Assembly: GCA_035568175.1 (NCBI GenBank)
Contig: DATMON010000008.1
Span: forward strand, 62,001 to 126,000
DNA from: AV40 sp035568175
GTDB taxonomy: Bacteria; Verrucomicrobiota; Verrucomicrobiia; Chthoniobacterales; UBA10450
DNA length: 64,000 nucleotides
Reading direction: 5' to 3'
In this document: in pieces, positions 1-8,520 of the stretch
Layout of the letters: every line of letters starts with the position of its first letter
How positions within the stretch are numbered: the stretch's first letter is position 1
Position numbers and translations under genes: made by a program
The notes under the pieces: generated by a model
Seen by the model: only the letters and a program-made list of their open reading frames with translations
What the model was told of the DNA's origin: nothing
Databases searched by the model: none

Positions 1-108
1 GGCTGCGCAACGACCCGCGCCCGGTCGCGATCACTTGGATCACGGTCTGCATTGCTCGCTCACGCTAAGCAAATCGGCCGAACTTTTGAATTTTCAAATA
101 AAAATTCG

Positions 109-603
109 TTAGGCGCCCTCGAACGACTGAAACATGACGTAAACATCGACATACCCTTTTTCCGGATGTCGAAATGCGCCCGGTAGTGTACCGACGATTT
201 TCATTCCGAGCGTTTGCCAAAGTTTCACCGCGGATTCATTGGTTGAGACAACGAAATTGAATTGCATCGCGCGAAAACCGAGACGGCGCGCTTCCTTCAA
301 GCAATGCTCGCCCCTCGCGCGACCAATCCCCTGCCCACGCGCAATCGCGGGCACCATGAAAGCGGCGTTGGCGACATGCGCGCCGCCGCCCGATTGGTTG
401 GGGTGCAACGTGTAAATGCCAACGATCTGTCCGTCTTGTTCCGCAATATAAGTGCGCGCGTCATTTTGAAACCAGTAAGCAAACGCAGACTCGCGAGACA
501 TGTTCGGATCGATCGGATAGGTGTCGCCAGTCGCGATCACTTCTTGAAAAATCTTCCAGATCGCATCGCGATCCGAATCGTTTGCCGACCGAACGTTGAG
601 CAC
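109..603 (-). CDS. GNAT family N-acetyltransferase
   Basis: A 164-residue protein that probably transfers an acetyl group from acetyl-CoA to an amine; the substrate cannot be told. The acetyl-CoA loop RGQGIGRA lies at residues 89-96, preceded by the strand AFMVPAIA and followed by the helix that ends in LGF; the family's late segment NESAVKLWQTLGMK is at about 122-134. The whole single-domain GNAT fold is present. It is the last gene of a minus-strand run, 8 bases after the small basic protein gene, so co-transcription is likely. The 108 bases beyond its stop hold no gene I can resolve. Confidence 0.88.
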   Translation of the reverse strand: MLNVRSANDSDRDAIWKIFQEVIATGDTYPIDPNMSRESAFAYWFQNDARTYIAEQDGQIVGIYTLHPNQSGGGAHVANAAFMVPAIARGQGIGRARGEHCLKEARRLGFRAMQFNFVVSTNESAVKLWQTLGMKIVGTLPGAFRHPEKGYVDVYVMFQSFEGA

Positions 604-611
604 GCACTAGT

Positions 612-758
612 TTAGCGCCGTTTGAAATACTGCACCGCTTTTTCGTGCTTCCTGGCGGCGGCTTTGGTCTTGAAGGTGCCGAGGTTCCGACGTTTCCCAG
701 TCTTTGGATTTTTCTTTCGCGAATACAAACGGTAACCGGACCTAAGTTTTCTGATCAT
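612..758 (-). CDS. Small basic conserved protein, 48 aa
   Basis: A short frame read directly from the minus strand. It starts ATG at 758 and ends TAA at 612, giving 48 residues rich in Lys and Arg, including SGYRLYSRKKNPKTGKRRN and ending VQYFKRR. Its start overlaps the end of the MauE/DoxX-like gene by 17 bases, which suggests translational coupling. From memory, near-identical small proteins of unknown function occur in several bacterial phyla; I know no established function. The high positive charge would fit nucleic-acid or ribosome binding, but that is inference. It is too short for many gene callers. Confidence 0.7.
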   Translation of the reverse strand: MIRKLRSGYRLYSRKKNPKTGKRRNLGTFKTKAAARKHEKAVQYFKRR

Positions 759-1182
759 GGCGCGCTCTTCCCATTAGTTCGATTGAGAGAAGCGCGACGA
801 GCGCAACGAAAATAGAAAGGTCGATCGCCAGGTGTTGCGGAAAGCTCCAGTTCTTACTCGCGTGCCCGAAACAGCCGCAGGAGATATCGAGCCCGCGCAT
901 TTTTGCGGCGACAGTCGCGGTGATGAAAACCGCGATTAGTGCAGTTAAGATCGACAATCCACCGCGGTATAGAAAGCGGAAGAGGACCGCGAGGCCGCAG
1001 AAGATTTCGAGCCAGGGCAGGTAAAGCGCCAGCCGGACACTGACGAACCACGGCAGCGTCTTGTAATTGTCGATGTCGTTCGCGAACTGGACGGGGTCGA
1101 GAATTTTGAGCACGCCGGCGTAAATGAAAACGCCCGCGACGATCAGATCGAGAATTCGCCAAAAGAATTTCATTCTCAACAA
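742..1182 (-). CDS. MauE/DoxX-like redox-associated membrane protein
   Basis: A 146-residue integral membrane protein with about four hydrophobic segments (roughly 8-28, 48-70, 76-95 and 117-137). The opening LIVAGVFIYAGVLKILDP is typical of the DoxX/MauE superfamily, and the cysteine motif CGCFG sits at 102-106 on a loop, as in MauE-like proteins associated with disulfide chemistry. It lies directly downstream of a periplasmic rhodanese and a DUF1573 protein, both with cysteine motifs, so a role in envelope thiol or sulfur handling is a reasonable inference. Start could be residue 1 or the Met at residue 4. Confidence 0.8.
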   Translation of the reverse strand: MLRMKFFWRILDLIVAGVFIYAGVLKILDPVQFANDIDNYKTLPWFVSVRLALYLPWLEIFCGLAVLFRFLYRGGLSILTALIAVFITATVAAKMRGLDISCGCFGHASKNWSFPQHLAIDLSIFVALVALLSIELMGRARHDQKT

Positions 1183-1199
1183 CTCAACGGCTCACCCTC

Positions 1200-1628
1200 T
1201 CAACGATTCCTCTTAACCCATTCTTCCCAGCCGCCCTGGAGAACGAAAACATCATTGAGCTGCGCGTCATCGCGCAATCGCTTCGCGACCTCACGGGCGG
1301 CGTTACAACTTTCCGCGCTGCAATAGACGACGACTTTTTTCCCGGGCGACCAGTTCGGCAGAAATTGCGGGAGTAGTTCGTTCCAATGGTCTTCGTTCAA
1401 TGAAAACGCGCCGGGAACATGATCGCGTGCAAACTCTTCTTCCGGCCGCGCGTCCACCCAAATCGCGCCATCCCCCCACGCCCGAGCCTGATCGACAGTG
1501 GCTAGTTCCGAAGCTGGAATCGGCGATTGCCAGGAAATTTTGTCACGAAAATAAATTCCTTCGCCGACCGCCGGCAAACAAGCGAGCGCGATAAGGAGCA
1601 GCCCTTCTCGAACTACGCGCAATTTCAC
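1200..1628 (-). CDS. Rhodanese-like domain protein, exported
   Basis: A 142-residue protein with an N-terminal hydrophobic segment (about 8-23) that can act as signal peptide or anchor, followed by one rhodanese domain. WVDARPEEEFARDHVPGA at about 57-74 is the substrate-side signature and CSAESC at 103-108 is the active loop with Cys103 as the expected persulfide carrier. Rhodaneses pass sulfane sulfur to acceptors; the acceptor here is unknown. It lies 3 bases after the DUF1573 gene and 17 bases before the MauE/DoxX-like gene, which suggests one envelope sulfur or redox unit. Confidence 0.85.
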   Translation of the reverse strand: MKLRVVREGLLLIALACLPAVGEGIYFRDKISWQSPIPASELATVDQARAWGDGAIWVDARPEEEFARDHVPGAFSLNEDHWNELLPQFLPNWSPGKKVVVYCSAESCNAAREVAKRLRDDAQLNDVFVLQGGWEEWVKRNR

Positions 1629-1631
1629 CGG

Positions 1632-2405
1632 TCAGCGTTCAATACCCGCGGACGGCGACGCCTTCGGAACTGCCGGGGGAGTGGTAGCTTTAACGGCCGG
1701 CGCGCTGGGAACATTTGGCCTCAGCGCGGGAGGAGCGCCAGGCGGATTGTTGACCTGCGCGTTCACGTAAAATGCTTTTGGCGCTTCCTTCGGATAATCG
1801 GTTTGAATCACTAACGACGAGCCCATGGGATGACTTGTGTCCTTCGGTGTGACCTCAATTGTCCATTCCCCTGACCCATGGCCGGGCTCGACTTTCGATT
1901 CGAAAACCGGACTGTTCGACTTCACAGTGATATTCTTGGCCGGAAAATCCTTGGAGGCTTTGATCGAGATCTTTTTTGGTTTCGGCTCTTCGCCACTCTG
2001 CCAATAAACAAATGTCGGCTTGATCTCCAAAGCCTGGGCAATATCTGCCTTCAATGTAAGAACAGTGGTGGCCTGGGTCGGATTCGGATCGTCCGTTTGC
2101 ACCGTGACCGTCTTCATCTGCTGACCGGTGCGATCGCCAATATTAAACGTTGCAACGATTTCGCCCTTCTCACCGGGATTCACGACCTCTTTCTGCGACT
2201 GCGTTGTCGTGCAACCGCACGACGCTTTGACCGATTTAAAATGCACGGGAGTCGTGCCGGTGTTTTGATATTTGAAATGCGCGACGGCGGTCTTGTCGCC
2301 CACCGCCGGATGCAGGTCGATGGTGCTCTGTTCCCATTTTAATTCAGCGCGCGCTGCGACGCTGAGAAAGATCGACAGTGTGAACGTGAGTATGCGAGTT
2401 TTCAT
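1632..2405 (-). CDS. DUF1573 domain secreted protein
   Basis: A 257-residue exported protein with a signal peptide ending near residue 20 (SVAARA). Residues 22-110 form an immunoglobulin-like DUF1573 domain with the characteristic SCGCTTTQ at 62-69 and the NPGEKGEI turn. A second beta-rich segment follows to about 215, and the last 40 residues are rich in Pro and Ala. DUF1573 proteins are common in Bacteroidetes and Verrucomicrobia; their function is not established. Its ATG overlaps the TGA of rfbD (2402-2405). One copy of the AAGATCGACA word falls inside the signal-peptide codons (2368-2377). Confidence 0.85.
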   Translation of the reverse strand: MKTRILTFTLSIFLSVAARAELKWEQSTIDLHPAVGDKTAVAHFKYQNTGTTPVHFKSVKASCGCTTTQSQKEVVNPGEKGEIVATFNIGDRTGQQMKTVTVQTDDPNPTQATTVLTLKADIAQALEIKPTFVYWQSGEEPKPKKISIKASKDFPAKNITVKSNSPVFESKVEPGHGSGEWTIEVTPKDTSHPMGSSLVIQTDYPKEAPKAFYVNAQVNNPPGAPPALRPNVPSAPAVKATTPPAVPKASPSAGIER

Positions 2406-3274
2406 TTTTTCGAATAGAAGCGCTCAATATAATCAGCCACGGCGTCTCGCCAAGAGCGAGGTGTGACGCCCGTCAGCTGGGCATATTTCGCCGGAGAGAG
2501 GACCGAATAAACCGGCCGACGCGCGACCCAGTTTTTCATGTCGGCGAGTTCCAATGCCCCGACCTTCTTCGCGCGCAATTGGATGCCTGAGGAGATGCAA
2601 CAATCAAGAGCGTGCTGCGCGTACTCCTGCCAACTGCATTCGCCCGAGTTGGAAAAGTGCAGAATCCCTCCGGGAACATCAATATCGATGAAGCGGGGCA
2701 GCGCCTGAGCAATGTCATGCGTATAGGTGGGGGTGGAGAGTTTGTCCGCGACGGCATCCAGGTACTCCTGTTCGCGAGCGCGCTTTATCATCGCGTCGAC
2801 AAAACTCGGCCGGTCGGGTCCAAACACCCACGAGACGCGCACGATCAGATGTCGATCTTGCGTTTGCAGAACAAGTTTTTCGCCTGTCCTTTTGGATTCG
2901 CCGTAGACACTGATCGGCTTGGCGACGTCAGTTTCGGTGTAGGGTTCGCGCTTCTCGCCATCGAAAACGTAATCGGTGCTGAAATGAATGAGCCGCGCCT
3001 TCTTGTCACGGCAAATTCGCGCCAATAATTGTGGCGCTTCCGCATTGATTGCAAACGCCTGGTCGATTTCTGTTTCGCAAAGATCCACATTCGTAAACGC
3101 GGCGCAGTTGATCATCAGATCGAACTGAAATGGCAAAAGTTTCTCCCGAATTTGCTCCGGCTTCGCGAGATCGAGCTGCGCGTGATCGAAAGCAACGACG
3201 TCGAATTTTTCCCGATACTCACGCGTCAGCGCCGCGCCGAGACGGCCGCCTGCGCCCAAGATTATAATTCGCAT
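2402..3274 (-). CDS. rfbD: dTDP-4-dehydrorhamnose reductase
   Basis: A 290-residue short-chain dehydrogenase making dTDP-L-rhamnose from the 4-keto sugar with NAD(P)H. It shows the nucleotide-binding GAGGRLGAAL at 7-16, the STDYVFDG signature near 100-107 and the catalytic YGESKRTGE near 128-136; length is normal for RmlD. It follows rfbB with a 3-base gap, so the two are co-transcribed. rfbA and rfbC, needed for the rest of the pathway, are not in the window. The product is probably used in surface polysaccharide, which fits the glycosylation-type membrane proteins encoded next door. Confidence 0.9.
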   Translation of the reverse strand: MRIIILGAGGRLGAALTREYREKFDVVAFDHAQLDLAKPEQIREKLLPFQFDLMINCAAFTNVDLCETEIDQAFAINAEAPQLLARICRDKKARLIHFSTDYVFDGEKREPYTETDVAKPISVYGESKRTGEKLVLQTQDRHLIVRVSWVFGPDRPSFVDAMIKRAREQEYLDAVADKLSTPTYTHDIAQALPRFIDIDVPGGILHFSNSGECSWQEYAQHALDCCISSGIQLRAKKVGALELADMKNWVARRPVYSVLSPAKYAQLTGVTPRSWRDAVADYIERFYSKK

Positions 3275-3277
3275 CGC

Positions 3278-4267
3278 TCAGTAACGTCCGGCGCGCTCGA
3301 GCAGCGGTTGCCACCACGCCTGATTGTCGATGTACCACTGGATCGTCGTTTCCAAGCCTTTCTTGAAATCCTGGCGCGGCTTCCATTTCAATTCTTTTTG
3401 CGCGAATGACCAATCGATGGCGTAACGCCGATCGTGTCCGAGCCGATCCTTGACAAACGAAATCAAACTTTCCGGTTTGCCTAACTGTTTCAAAATCATT
3501 TTCACCAAATCGAGGTTCGCCATCTCAGTGCCGCCGCCGAAATTGTAAACAGCGCCCGGTTTCCCCTCGAACAGCGCGGCGACGACGCCGGCGCAATGGT
3601 CCTGAACGTGGATCCAGTCGCGCACGTTCATTCCGTCGCCGTAAACCGGCAGCGGCTCATCGCGCAATGCTTTGATGATCATGAGCGGAATCAATTTTTC
3701 CGGAAATTGGTAGGGCCCGTAATTGTTCGAGCAGCGAGTCACGATAACTTCCTGCCCGTAGGTTTTGTAATGAGCGAGCGCGAGAAGATCGGCGCCTGCT
3801 TTGCTTGAAGAATAAGGCGAGCTCGGATCGAGCGGAGATTTTTCGCTAAACTTTCCGGTTTTCCCTAACGAACCGTAAACCTCGTCGGTGGAGATTTGGA
3901 CGAAACGCTGGACGCCATGTTTTCTGGCCGAATTCAGGAGAGCGCTCGTGCCGATGACATTGGTGTGAATAAAGTTCTCGGGCGAATTGATGCTGCGATC
4001 GACATGCGATTCGGCGGCAAAATTGACCACCGCAAAAAACTGGTGCTCGAGCATGAGTGCATCCATCGCGTCGACGTTGGCAATGTCGGCTTTGAAAAAT
4101 TCATAGCGTTCGCCATGTTCTTCGACCACGCCATCAAGATTGGCCAGGTTGCCGGCGTAAGTGAGCGCGTCCACATTTGTGACCGAGGCCGGCTTGTAAT
4201 GTTGCAGAATATAGCGAATAAAATTGCTCCCGATGAAGCCGCAGCCGCCGGTCACGAGAATTCGCAC
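3278..4267 (-). CDS. rfbB: dTDP-glucose 4,6-dehydratase
   Basis: A 329-residue extended short-chain dehydrogenase that turns dTDP-glucose into dTDP-4-keto-6-deoxyglucose. Visible are the NAD-binding TGGCGFIGSNFIRYI at 6-20, the catalytic STDEVYGS loop near 125, and YSSSKAGAD with the catalytic Tyr and Lys near 151-159. The start codon is GTG at 4267, giving MRILVTGG. The 5' end overlaps the 5' end of the divergent membrane-protein gene on the plus strand, leaving no separate promoter space. It leads the run rfbB-rfbD-DUF1573-rhodanese-MauE. Confidence 0.93.
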   Translation of the reverse strand: MRILVTGGCGFIGSNFIRYILQHYKPASVTNVDALTYAGNLANLDGVVEEHGERYEFFKADIANVDAMDALMLEHQFFAVVNFAAESHVDRSINSPENFIHTNVIGTSALLNSARKHGVQRFVQISTDEVYGSLGKTGKFSEKSPLDPSSPYSSSKAGADLLALAHYKTYGQEVIVTRCSNNYGPYQFPEKLIPLMIIKALRDEPLPVYGDGMNVRDWIHVQDHCAGVVAALFEGKPGAVYNFGGGTEMANLDLVKMILKQLGKPESLISFVKDRLGHDRRYAIDWSFAQKELKWKPRQDFKKGLETTIQWYIDNQAWWQPLLERAGRY

Positions 4268-6023
4268 AGCAAGAGCTAGCAGCGCCCAAGCCGGCGCGCT
4301 AGCGGATTTTCCGCTCCTCGGCGATTACGTCGAGACTTGGAAAAACGCGCTCGCCGAAAGCGAATGGATGCCCTGGCTCATCATCGGTCTCGCCGCGTTC
4401 CTGCGATTCTTTTTGCTCGGAATGAAACCGCCACATTTCGACGAAGGCATCAACGGCTGGTTTGTCGATCAAATGGTCAAGAACGGCTTCTACAAATACG
4501 ACCCGACCAATTACCACGGTCCACTCCATTTTTACGTGCTCTTCCTTTCGCAGACATTGTTTGGCCGCAATCTTTGGGCGCTGCGATTGCCGGTCGTGCT
4601 CGTCAGCATCAGTTGCGTTTGGTTGACGTTAAAATTCGAACCGTTCGTTGGACGAACCGTCAGCCGACTCGCGGCATTGGCAATGGCGGTCTCGCCCGGT
4701 TTTGTTTTCTACGGGCGCTACTCCATTCACGAAGTCTGGCTGCTGCTTTTCACGATGCTGTTTTTCTACGGCCTGTTCGGGCTGTGGAAATTTGGCGCCC
4801 CGAATTATCTCTGGTGCGCCGGCATGGGCGTGACCGGAATGATTATCTCGAAGGAGACCTACATGCTTCATGTCGGTTGCGCCGTGATCGCGGCGGGCGT
4901 CTGTTACATCTCAAATTATCTCAACGAGCTCGACGATGGCCGACCGGCAGCGCAAACCTGGAATTATGTCGATCTTGCAGTCGTCGCCGGAACCGGCGTC
5001 GGTCTGATCATTTTCTTTTATTCCGGCACCTTCTTTCACTGGAGCGGAGTGAGAGGGCTTTATCAGGCTTACTTGCCGTGGTTCAAAACCGGTAGCGAAG
5101 GCCATGGACACGAAAAGCCGTGGTATTACTGGCTTTCGCTCATCGCGCATTATGAGATGCCGACGGTGGCGGGATTGCTTCTCTGCCTGTTCGCGTGGCG
5201 ATTCAAAACGATCGCTCTGCGCTACCTCGCGATCTACGGGGTCGGAACGCTGATGGCGTACAGCATCGTCAAATACAAAACGCCGTGGTGCATCATCAGT
5301 TTCATCTGGCCGTTCCTTTTTACCTTCGGCGCGATGGTCACGATCGCGCCGATGCGATTTGCCGGGGTGATTTATCGATGGATCGCGCTCGTCCTTTTCG
5401 GATTGATCGCCTACGCAGCTTACAACGAGCACGCGCAGAACTTCGATTATGTCTGGCCCTATGCGATAATTCTCGGGACGGGTCTGTTGTTAGCATTGCT
5501 AGTCAGTGCGGACATCGCGAGAATTGTTGCCGCGCTTCTACTCGTCTGGTCGCTCGGGCATTGCATCTGGCTCAATTATTTCCGCTGCACGACTGAGAAA
5601 GAGCCTTACGTCTATGTCCAGACCTACAACGATATTTACAAGTTCACCGATCCGATTCTTCAGCTCGCCCATTCCGACCCGCGCGCTTATCAACTGGTTG
5701 GGCACATTATTCGCCCGAGTCCTTATCCGTTGCCGTGGATTCTCGATGATTTCGGACGGATTGGATATTACGAGAAAGACAATTTGCCGGACAAACTGGA
5801 CGGGGATTTTCTCCTCGTGCAGCAGGACAAGATCGCCATAGTCGAGCAGAAGCTCCACGATTCTTACTACACCGTGCCGGTAACGATTCGGCCCTATCAG
5901 GATCCGTCCAAGGCGTATTTTAGCGCGCGGATTTTCAAGAGCTTCTTTCCCGGACAATGGCCGGATTTCACTGGAGTGGCGCCCGCACCGAGTCCAACTC
6001 CAACCTCAAGTCCAAGTAAATGA
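4233..6023 (+). CDS. GT-C-type membrane glycosyltransferase, TIGR03663/Agl23-like
   Basis: A roughly 596-residue polytopic membrane protein with a dozen or so hydrophobic segments. Soon after the first segment comes PPHFDEG, the acidic loop typical of GT-C glycosyltransferases that use lipid-linked sugars; overall it resembles the TIGR03663 family associated with archaeal Agl23. Substrate is unknown. The start is uncertain: TTG 4224, ATG 4233 and ATG 4368 are in frame. I chose 4233 because codons between 4290 and 4367 look coding; 4368 would remove the head-to-head overlap with rfbB. Its stop overlaps the next gene's start (ATGA, 6020-6023). Confidence 0.75.
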   Translation: MKPQPPVTRIRTARASSAQAGALADFPLLGDYVETWKNALAESEWMPWLIIGLAAFLRFFLLGMKPPHFDEGINGWFVDQMVKNGFYKYDPTNYHGPLHFYVLFLSQTLFGRNLWALRLPVVLVSISCVWLTLKFEPFVGRTVSRLAALAMAVSPGFVFYGRYSIHEVWLLLFTMLFFYGLFGLWKFGAPNYLWCAGMGVTGMIISKETYMLHVGCAVIAAGVCYISNYLNELDDGRPAAQTWNYVDLAVVAGTGVGLIIFFYSGTFFHWSGVRGLYQAYLPWFKTGSEGHGHEKPWYYWLSLIAHYEMPTVAGLLLCLFAWRFKTIALRYLAIYGVGTLMAYSIVKYKTPWCIISFIWPFLFTFGAMVTIAPMRFAGVIYRWIALVLFGLIAYAAYNEHAQNFDYVWPYAIILGTGLLLALLVSADIARIVAALLLVWSLGHCIWLNYFRCTTEKEPYVYVQTYNDIYKFTDPILQLAHSDPRAYQLVGHIIRPSPYPLPWILDDFGRIGYYEKDNLPDKLDGDFLLVQQDKIAIVEQKLHDSYYTVPVTIRPYQDPSKAYFSARIFKSFFPGQWPDFTGVAPAPSPTPTSSPSK

Positions 6024-8017
6024 AGTGGCTCTCCGGCGGGTTGACCTTCATAAACTTCGCCACCGTTTGCGGATTGGTCATCGGAATGCTCACCGGTGGA
6101 CTGAGCACAGCTGTCGCGTTGGCCGCTCTTATATTAGCCGCGGGGTTCGCTCTCTTAGCATATCGCAGAACAACAGATTCGGAGACGCCGGCCGATGCTT
6201 TAGATCGAGATAAATCCACAGCATCGAAATATCGCAACCTGCCGATATGGATTTTGGCCGGCTTCTTTGCCATTTTTGCAGTGCGTTCATTTTGCTGGCT
6301 CCTGTTTGTCGATGGAACTGAATTGAAGATTCAGTCGCCTATGAATCTGGGTGATCTCGGCCTTCACGTCACCCACATCAATTTTTTCGCCAACGGCGTC
6401 CGGCTTTGGCCATCCAACCCAATTTATGTCTTCGCCAATCATCTCCGTTATCCGGCCGGGATCGATTTATTCAACGCTCTGCTCCTAAAGGCCGGTGTCG
6501 ACCTGATTCGCGGTCTAGTCTGGGTCGGGTTGCTCGCGTCGGTGGCCACATTCTTCGCCTTCTATCGCTGGGGCGGAGGTTTTGCGATCGCGGGTTTTCT
6601 CTTTAACGGCGGCCTCGCCGGCTTTCAGTTTCTGCGCAATTTCAAATTCACTGATTATCAGGACGTCAACAACATCGCCTGGAAAAGCATTCCGCTGACA
6701 ATGTTCGTCACTCAGCGCGGCTTGCTTTACGCGATTCCAGCAGGCTTAATTTTACTCTGGCACTGGCGCGAAAAATATTTTCGTACCGGACAAGATCGAC
6801 AATCGGGGCCGCTGCCATTTTGGGTTGAACTCTCGCTTTACGCATCGATGCCGCTCTTTCACCTCCACACCTTCATAGCGCTTACGATCGCGCTCGTGTG
6901 TCTCTTTGTGGCCGGCGATCCACAAATTCGCGGCCACATTCTCACCCTTATCCTGAGCGCTGTAATTCCCGCGACGTTTTTCGTCTGGCTGATCAGCGAT
7001 CATTTCCATGCCAGCTCAGTTCTCGAGTTCCACCCCGGTTGGGCCCAAAACGAAGGCGAATTCAAAATGTCGTTCTTTCGATTCTGGTTCTTCAACTTCG
7101 GGATGCTCGTTCCACTGGTCCTTACTTTGATCGGATTCGTCGGCTGGCAGGCGTATCAATCGCATCAGACCAGGCGCGTTGAATTATCTGCAACGATTGC
7201 GATTGGACTCGGCGCATTTGTGTTGTCCTGCTGGCGGATCGGTCAACATGGATTCACTTGGAGGTGGGCGATGGCGATTTTCCTCGCGTTCATCTTACTG
7301 GCGTGGTCTGCAGCCCGGGTGGTGGAAGGCGGATTCGGTTGGAAAAAAAAGCTGCCGGAAGAAATCGCGTTTATCTTCGCAGCTGTCGTTATCTTTATTT
7401 TCTTTTTCTCGATCAAGACGGCGCCGTGGATCTGGGACAATCTGAAAATAGGAATTTGGGCCTACTTCATCGTGTTGCCGTTTCTGTGGAGCCAATTGAT
7501 CACTCAATGGGAGCGGCCGATTCGCGCCGCGGTTTGCTTCGCCCTTTTTACCTCCGGGTTCGTCAGTTTGTTTGGCGGTCTGGCCGCGGGCAAAGACGGC
7601 TTCGGTTTCGCCAACCGCGGCGAAGTAGATGCTGTCGGATTCGCTGTCCGAAAGATGCCGTTGGAAGCGCGTTTTGCGGCCTATCCCACTTACAACCATC
7701 CACTGCTCCTCGAGGGTCGAAAGGTTGTCATGGGATATCCGGGCCATCTTTGGACTCAAGGATTCGATGATTACGGTAAAACAAACGAGCAGCTCACGAC
7801 ATTGATGCAAGGCGCCCCAAATTGGCGCGACCTCGCCACGACTCTGCGCGTGCGCTACATTTTTTGGGGCCCCGAAGAAAAAACAAATTACGCATCGAGC
7901 ACGCGCCCGTGGGAAAAAACGGCTGCGCTCGCCACTTCCGGAACCTGGGGCGCAATCTACGATCTGGAAAAACCCGCCATGCCGGGCCAGTCGCCGGCGT
8001 CGCCCACAACTCAGTGA
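6020..8017 (+). CDS. Large polytopic membrane protein, possible glycosyltransferase
   Basis: A 665-residue protein with many hydrophobic segments over residues 8-510, then a soluble C-terminal part of about 140 residues containing AYPTYNHPLLLEGRKVVMGYPG and a WGPEEK turn. The layout, with a membrane core and a C-terminal globular end, resembles GT-C family proteins of surface glycan synthesis, but I see no diagnostic catalytic motif, so this is a guess by context. It is coupled to the preceding TIGR03663-like gene by an ATGA overlap and ends convergent with the FabZ-like gene, overlapping it by 7 bases. Confidence 0.6.
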   Translation: MKWLSGGLTFINFATVCGLVIGMLTGGLSTAVALAALILAAGFALLAYRRTTDSETPADALDRDKSTASKYRNLPIWILAGFFAIFAVRSFCWLLFVDGTELKIQSPMNLGDLGLHVTHINFFANGVRLWPSNPIYVFANHLRYPAGIDLFNALLLKAGVDLIRGLVWVGLLASVATFFAFYRWGGGFAIAGFLFNGGLAGFQFLRNFKFTDYQDVNNIAWKSIPLTMFVTQRGLLYAIPAGLILLWHWREKYFRTGQDRQSGPLPFWVELSLYASMPLFHLHTFIALTIALVCLFVAGDPQIRGHILTLILSAVIPATFFVWLISDHFHASSVLEFHPGWAQNEGEFKMSFFRFWFFNFGMLVPLVLTLIGFVGWQAYQSHQTRRVELSATIAIGLGAFVLSCWRIGQHGFTWRWAMAIFLAFILLAWSAARVVEGGFGWKKKLPEEIAFIFAAVVIFIFFFSIKTAPWIWDNLKIGIWAYFIVLPFLWSQLITQWERPIRAAVCFALFTSGFVSLFGGLAAGKDGFGFANRGEVDAVGFAVRKMPLEARFAAYPTYNHPLLLEGRKVVMGYPGHLWTQGFDDYGKTNEQLTTLMQGAPNWRDLATTLRVRYIFWGPEEKTNYASSTRPWEKTAALATSGTWGAIYDLEKPAMPGQSPASPTTQ

Positions 8018-8493
8018 TTCAAACGCTCCCTTGGCAGCGCGTTGAGCACCAGTTGACCGGCCGCGACCAGCGTGTTGTCGACCAAAGCTTCGACTTCGAA
8101 TTGCAACAATTCGCCGACTTCGCCAATTTTCCGCGAGCGTAGGCGAATTTTCTCCCCCGGCCGCACCGCTTGGAAGAATTTCATTCGCCGAATCGCCGAG
8201 AGCAAAAACCGCGGTTGCGAACTCTGAGGATGCGCTGACGCCGCCACGATTCCGGCGGTTTGCGCCATCGCTTCGGTCAAAATCACACCTGGAACGAGGG
8301 GATCGCCCGGAAAATGTCCGGCGAACATCGGGTCGTCGCTCGAAAATTCTGTTTCGCATTCAGCCGACACGCCGGGATCGCATACGACCATTTTCCGCAC
8401 GAACACGAATGGCGGCCGATGCGGCAAACCTAAAAAGTGACTAGTGACGGGTGACGAGTGACGAGACACCGCTTCTTGTTTCTTGTTCGTCAC
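8011..8493 (-). CDS. FabZ-like 3-hydroxyacyl-ACP dehydratase
   Basis: A 160-residue hot-dog-fold protein. LPHRPPF at 23-29 and GHFPGDPLVPGVILTEAMAQ at 59-78 match FabZ, with the catalytic pair His60 and Glu74 present. FabZ removes water from 3-hydroxyacyl-ACP in fatty acid synthesis; a role as a FabZ paralogue for a special lipid cannot be excluded. The first 20 residues (SRHSSPVTSH) are encoded by a tandem short repeat, so the real domain begins near residue 21 and the start codon appears to be supplied by the repeat. No other fatty acid gene adjoins it. Confidence 0.82.
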   Translation of the reverse strand: MTNKKQEAVSRHSSPVTSHFLGLPHRPPFVFVRKMVVCDPGVSAECETEFSSDDPMFAGHFPGDPLVPGVILTEAMAQTAGIVAASAHPQSSQPRFLLSAIRRMKFFQAVRPGEKIRLRSRKIGEVGELLQFEVEALVDNTLVAAGQLVLNALPRERLNH

Positions 8494-8514
8494 TGGTCAC
8501 TCATCACTCGTCAC
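8437..8514. repeat. Tandem GTGACGA-type short repeat with inverted copy
   Basis: Bases 8437-8465 hold degenerate tandem units of about 7 bases (GTGACTA GTGACGG GTGACGA GTGACGA). Bases 8489-8514 hold the same units inverted (GTCACTG GTCACTC ATCACTC GTCAC). The two arms can pair around a 23-base loop. The left arm encodes the N-terminus of the FabZ-like protein; the right arm separates that gene from the lipoprotein gene. A related but different tandem repeat is at 29208-29388. Confidence 0.8.
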
Positions 8515-8520
8515 TTTTCT

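Noticed and set aside
1..108. End of a plus-strand gene entering the window
   Set aside because: Short open stretches exist in all three frames, none with a recognisable C-terminus.
7295..8359. Long minus-strand open frame of 354 codons opposite the large membrane protein gene
   Set aside because: Its translation is low-complexity Arg/Ser-rich and mirrors the codon pattern of the plus-strand gene; no domain or start signal.
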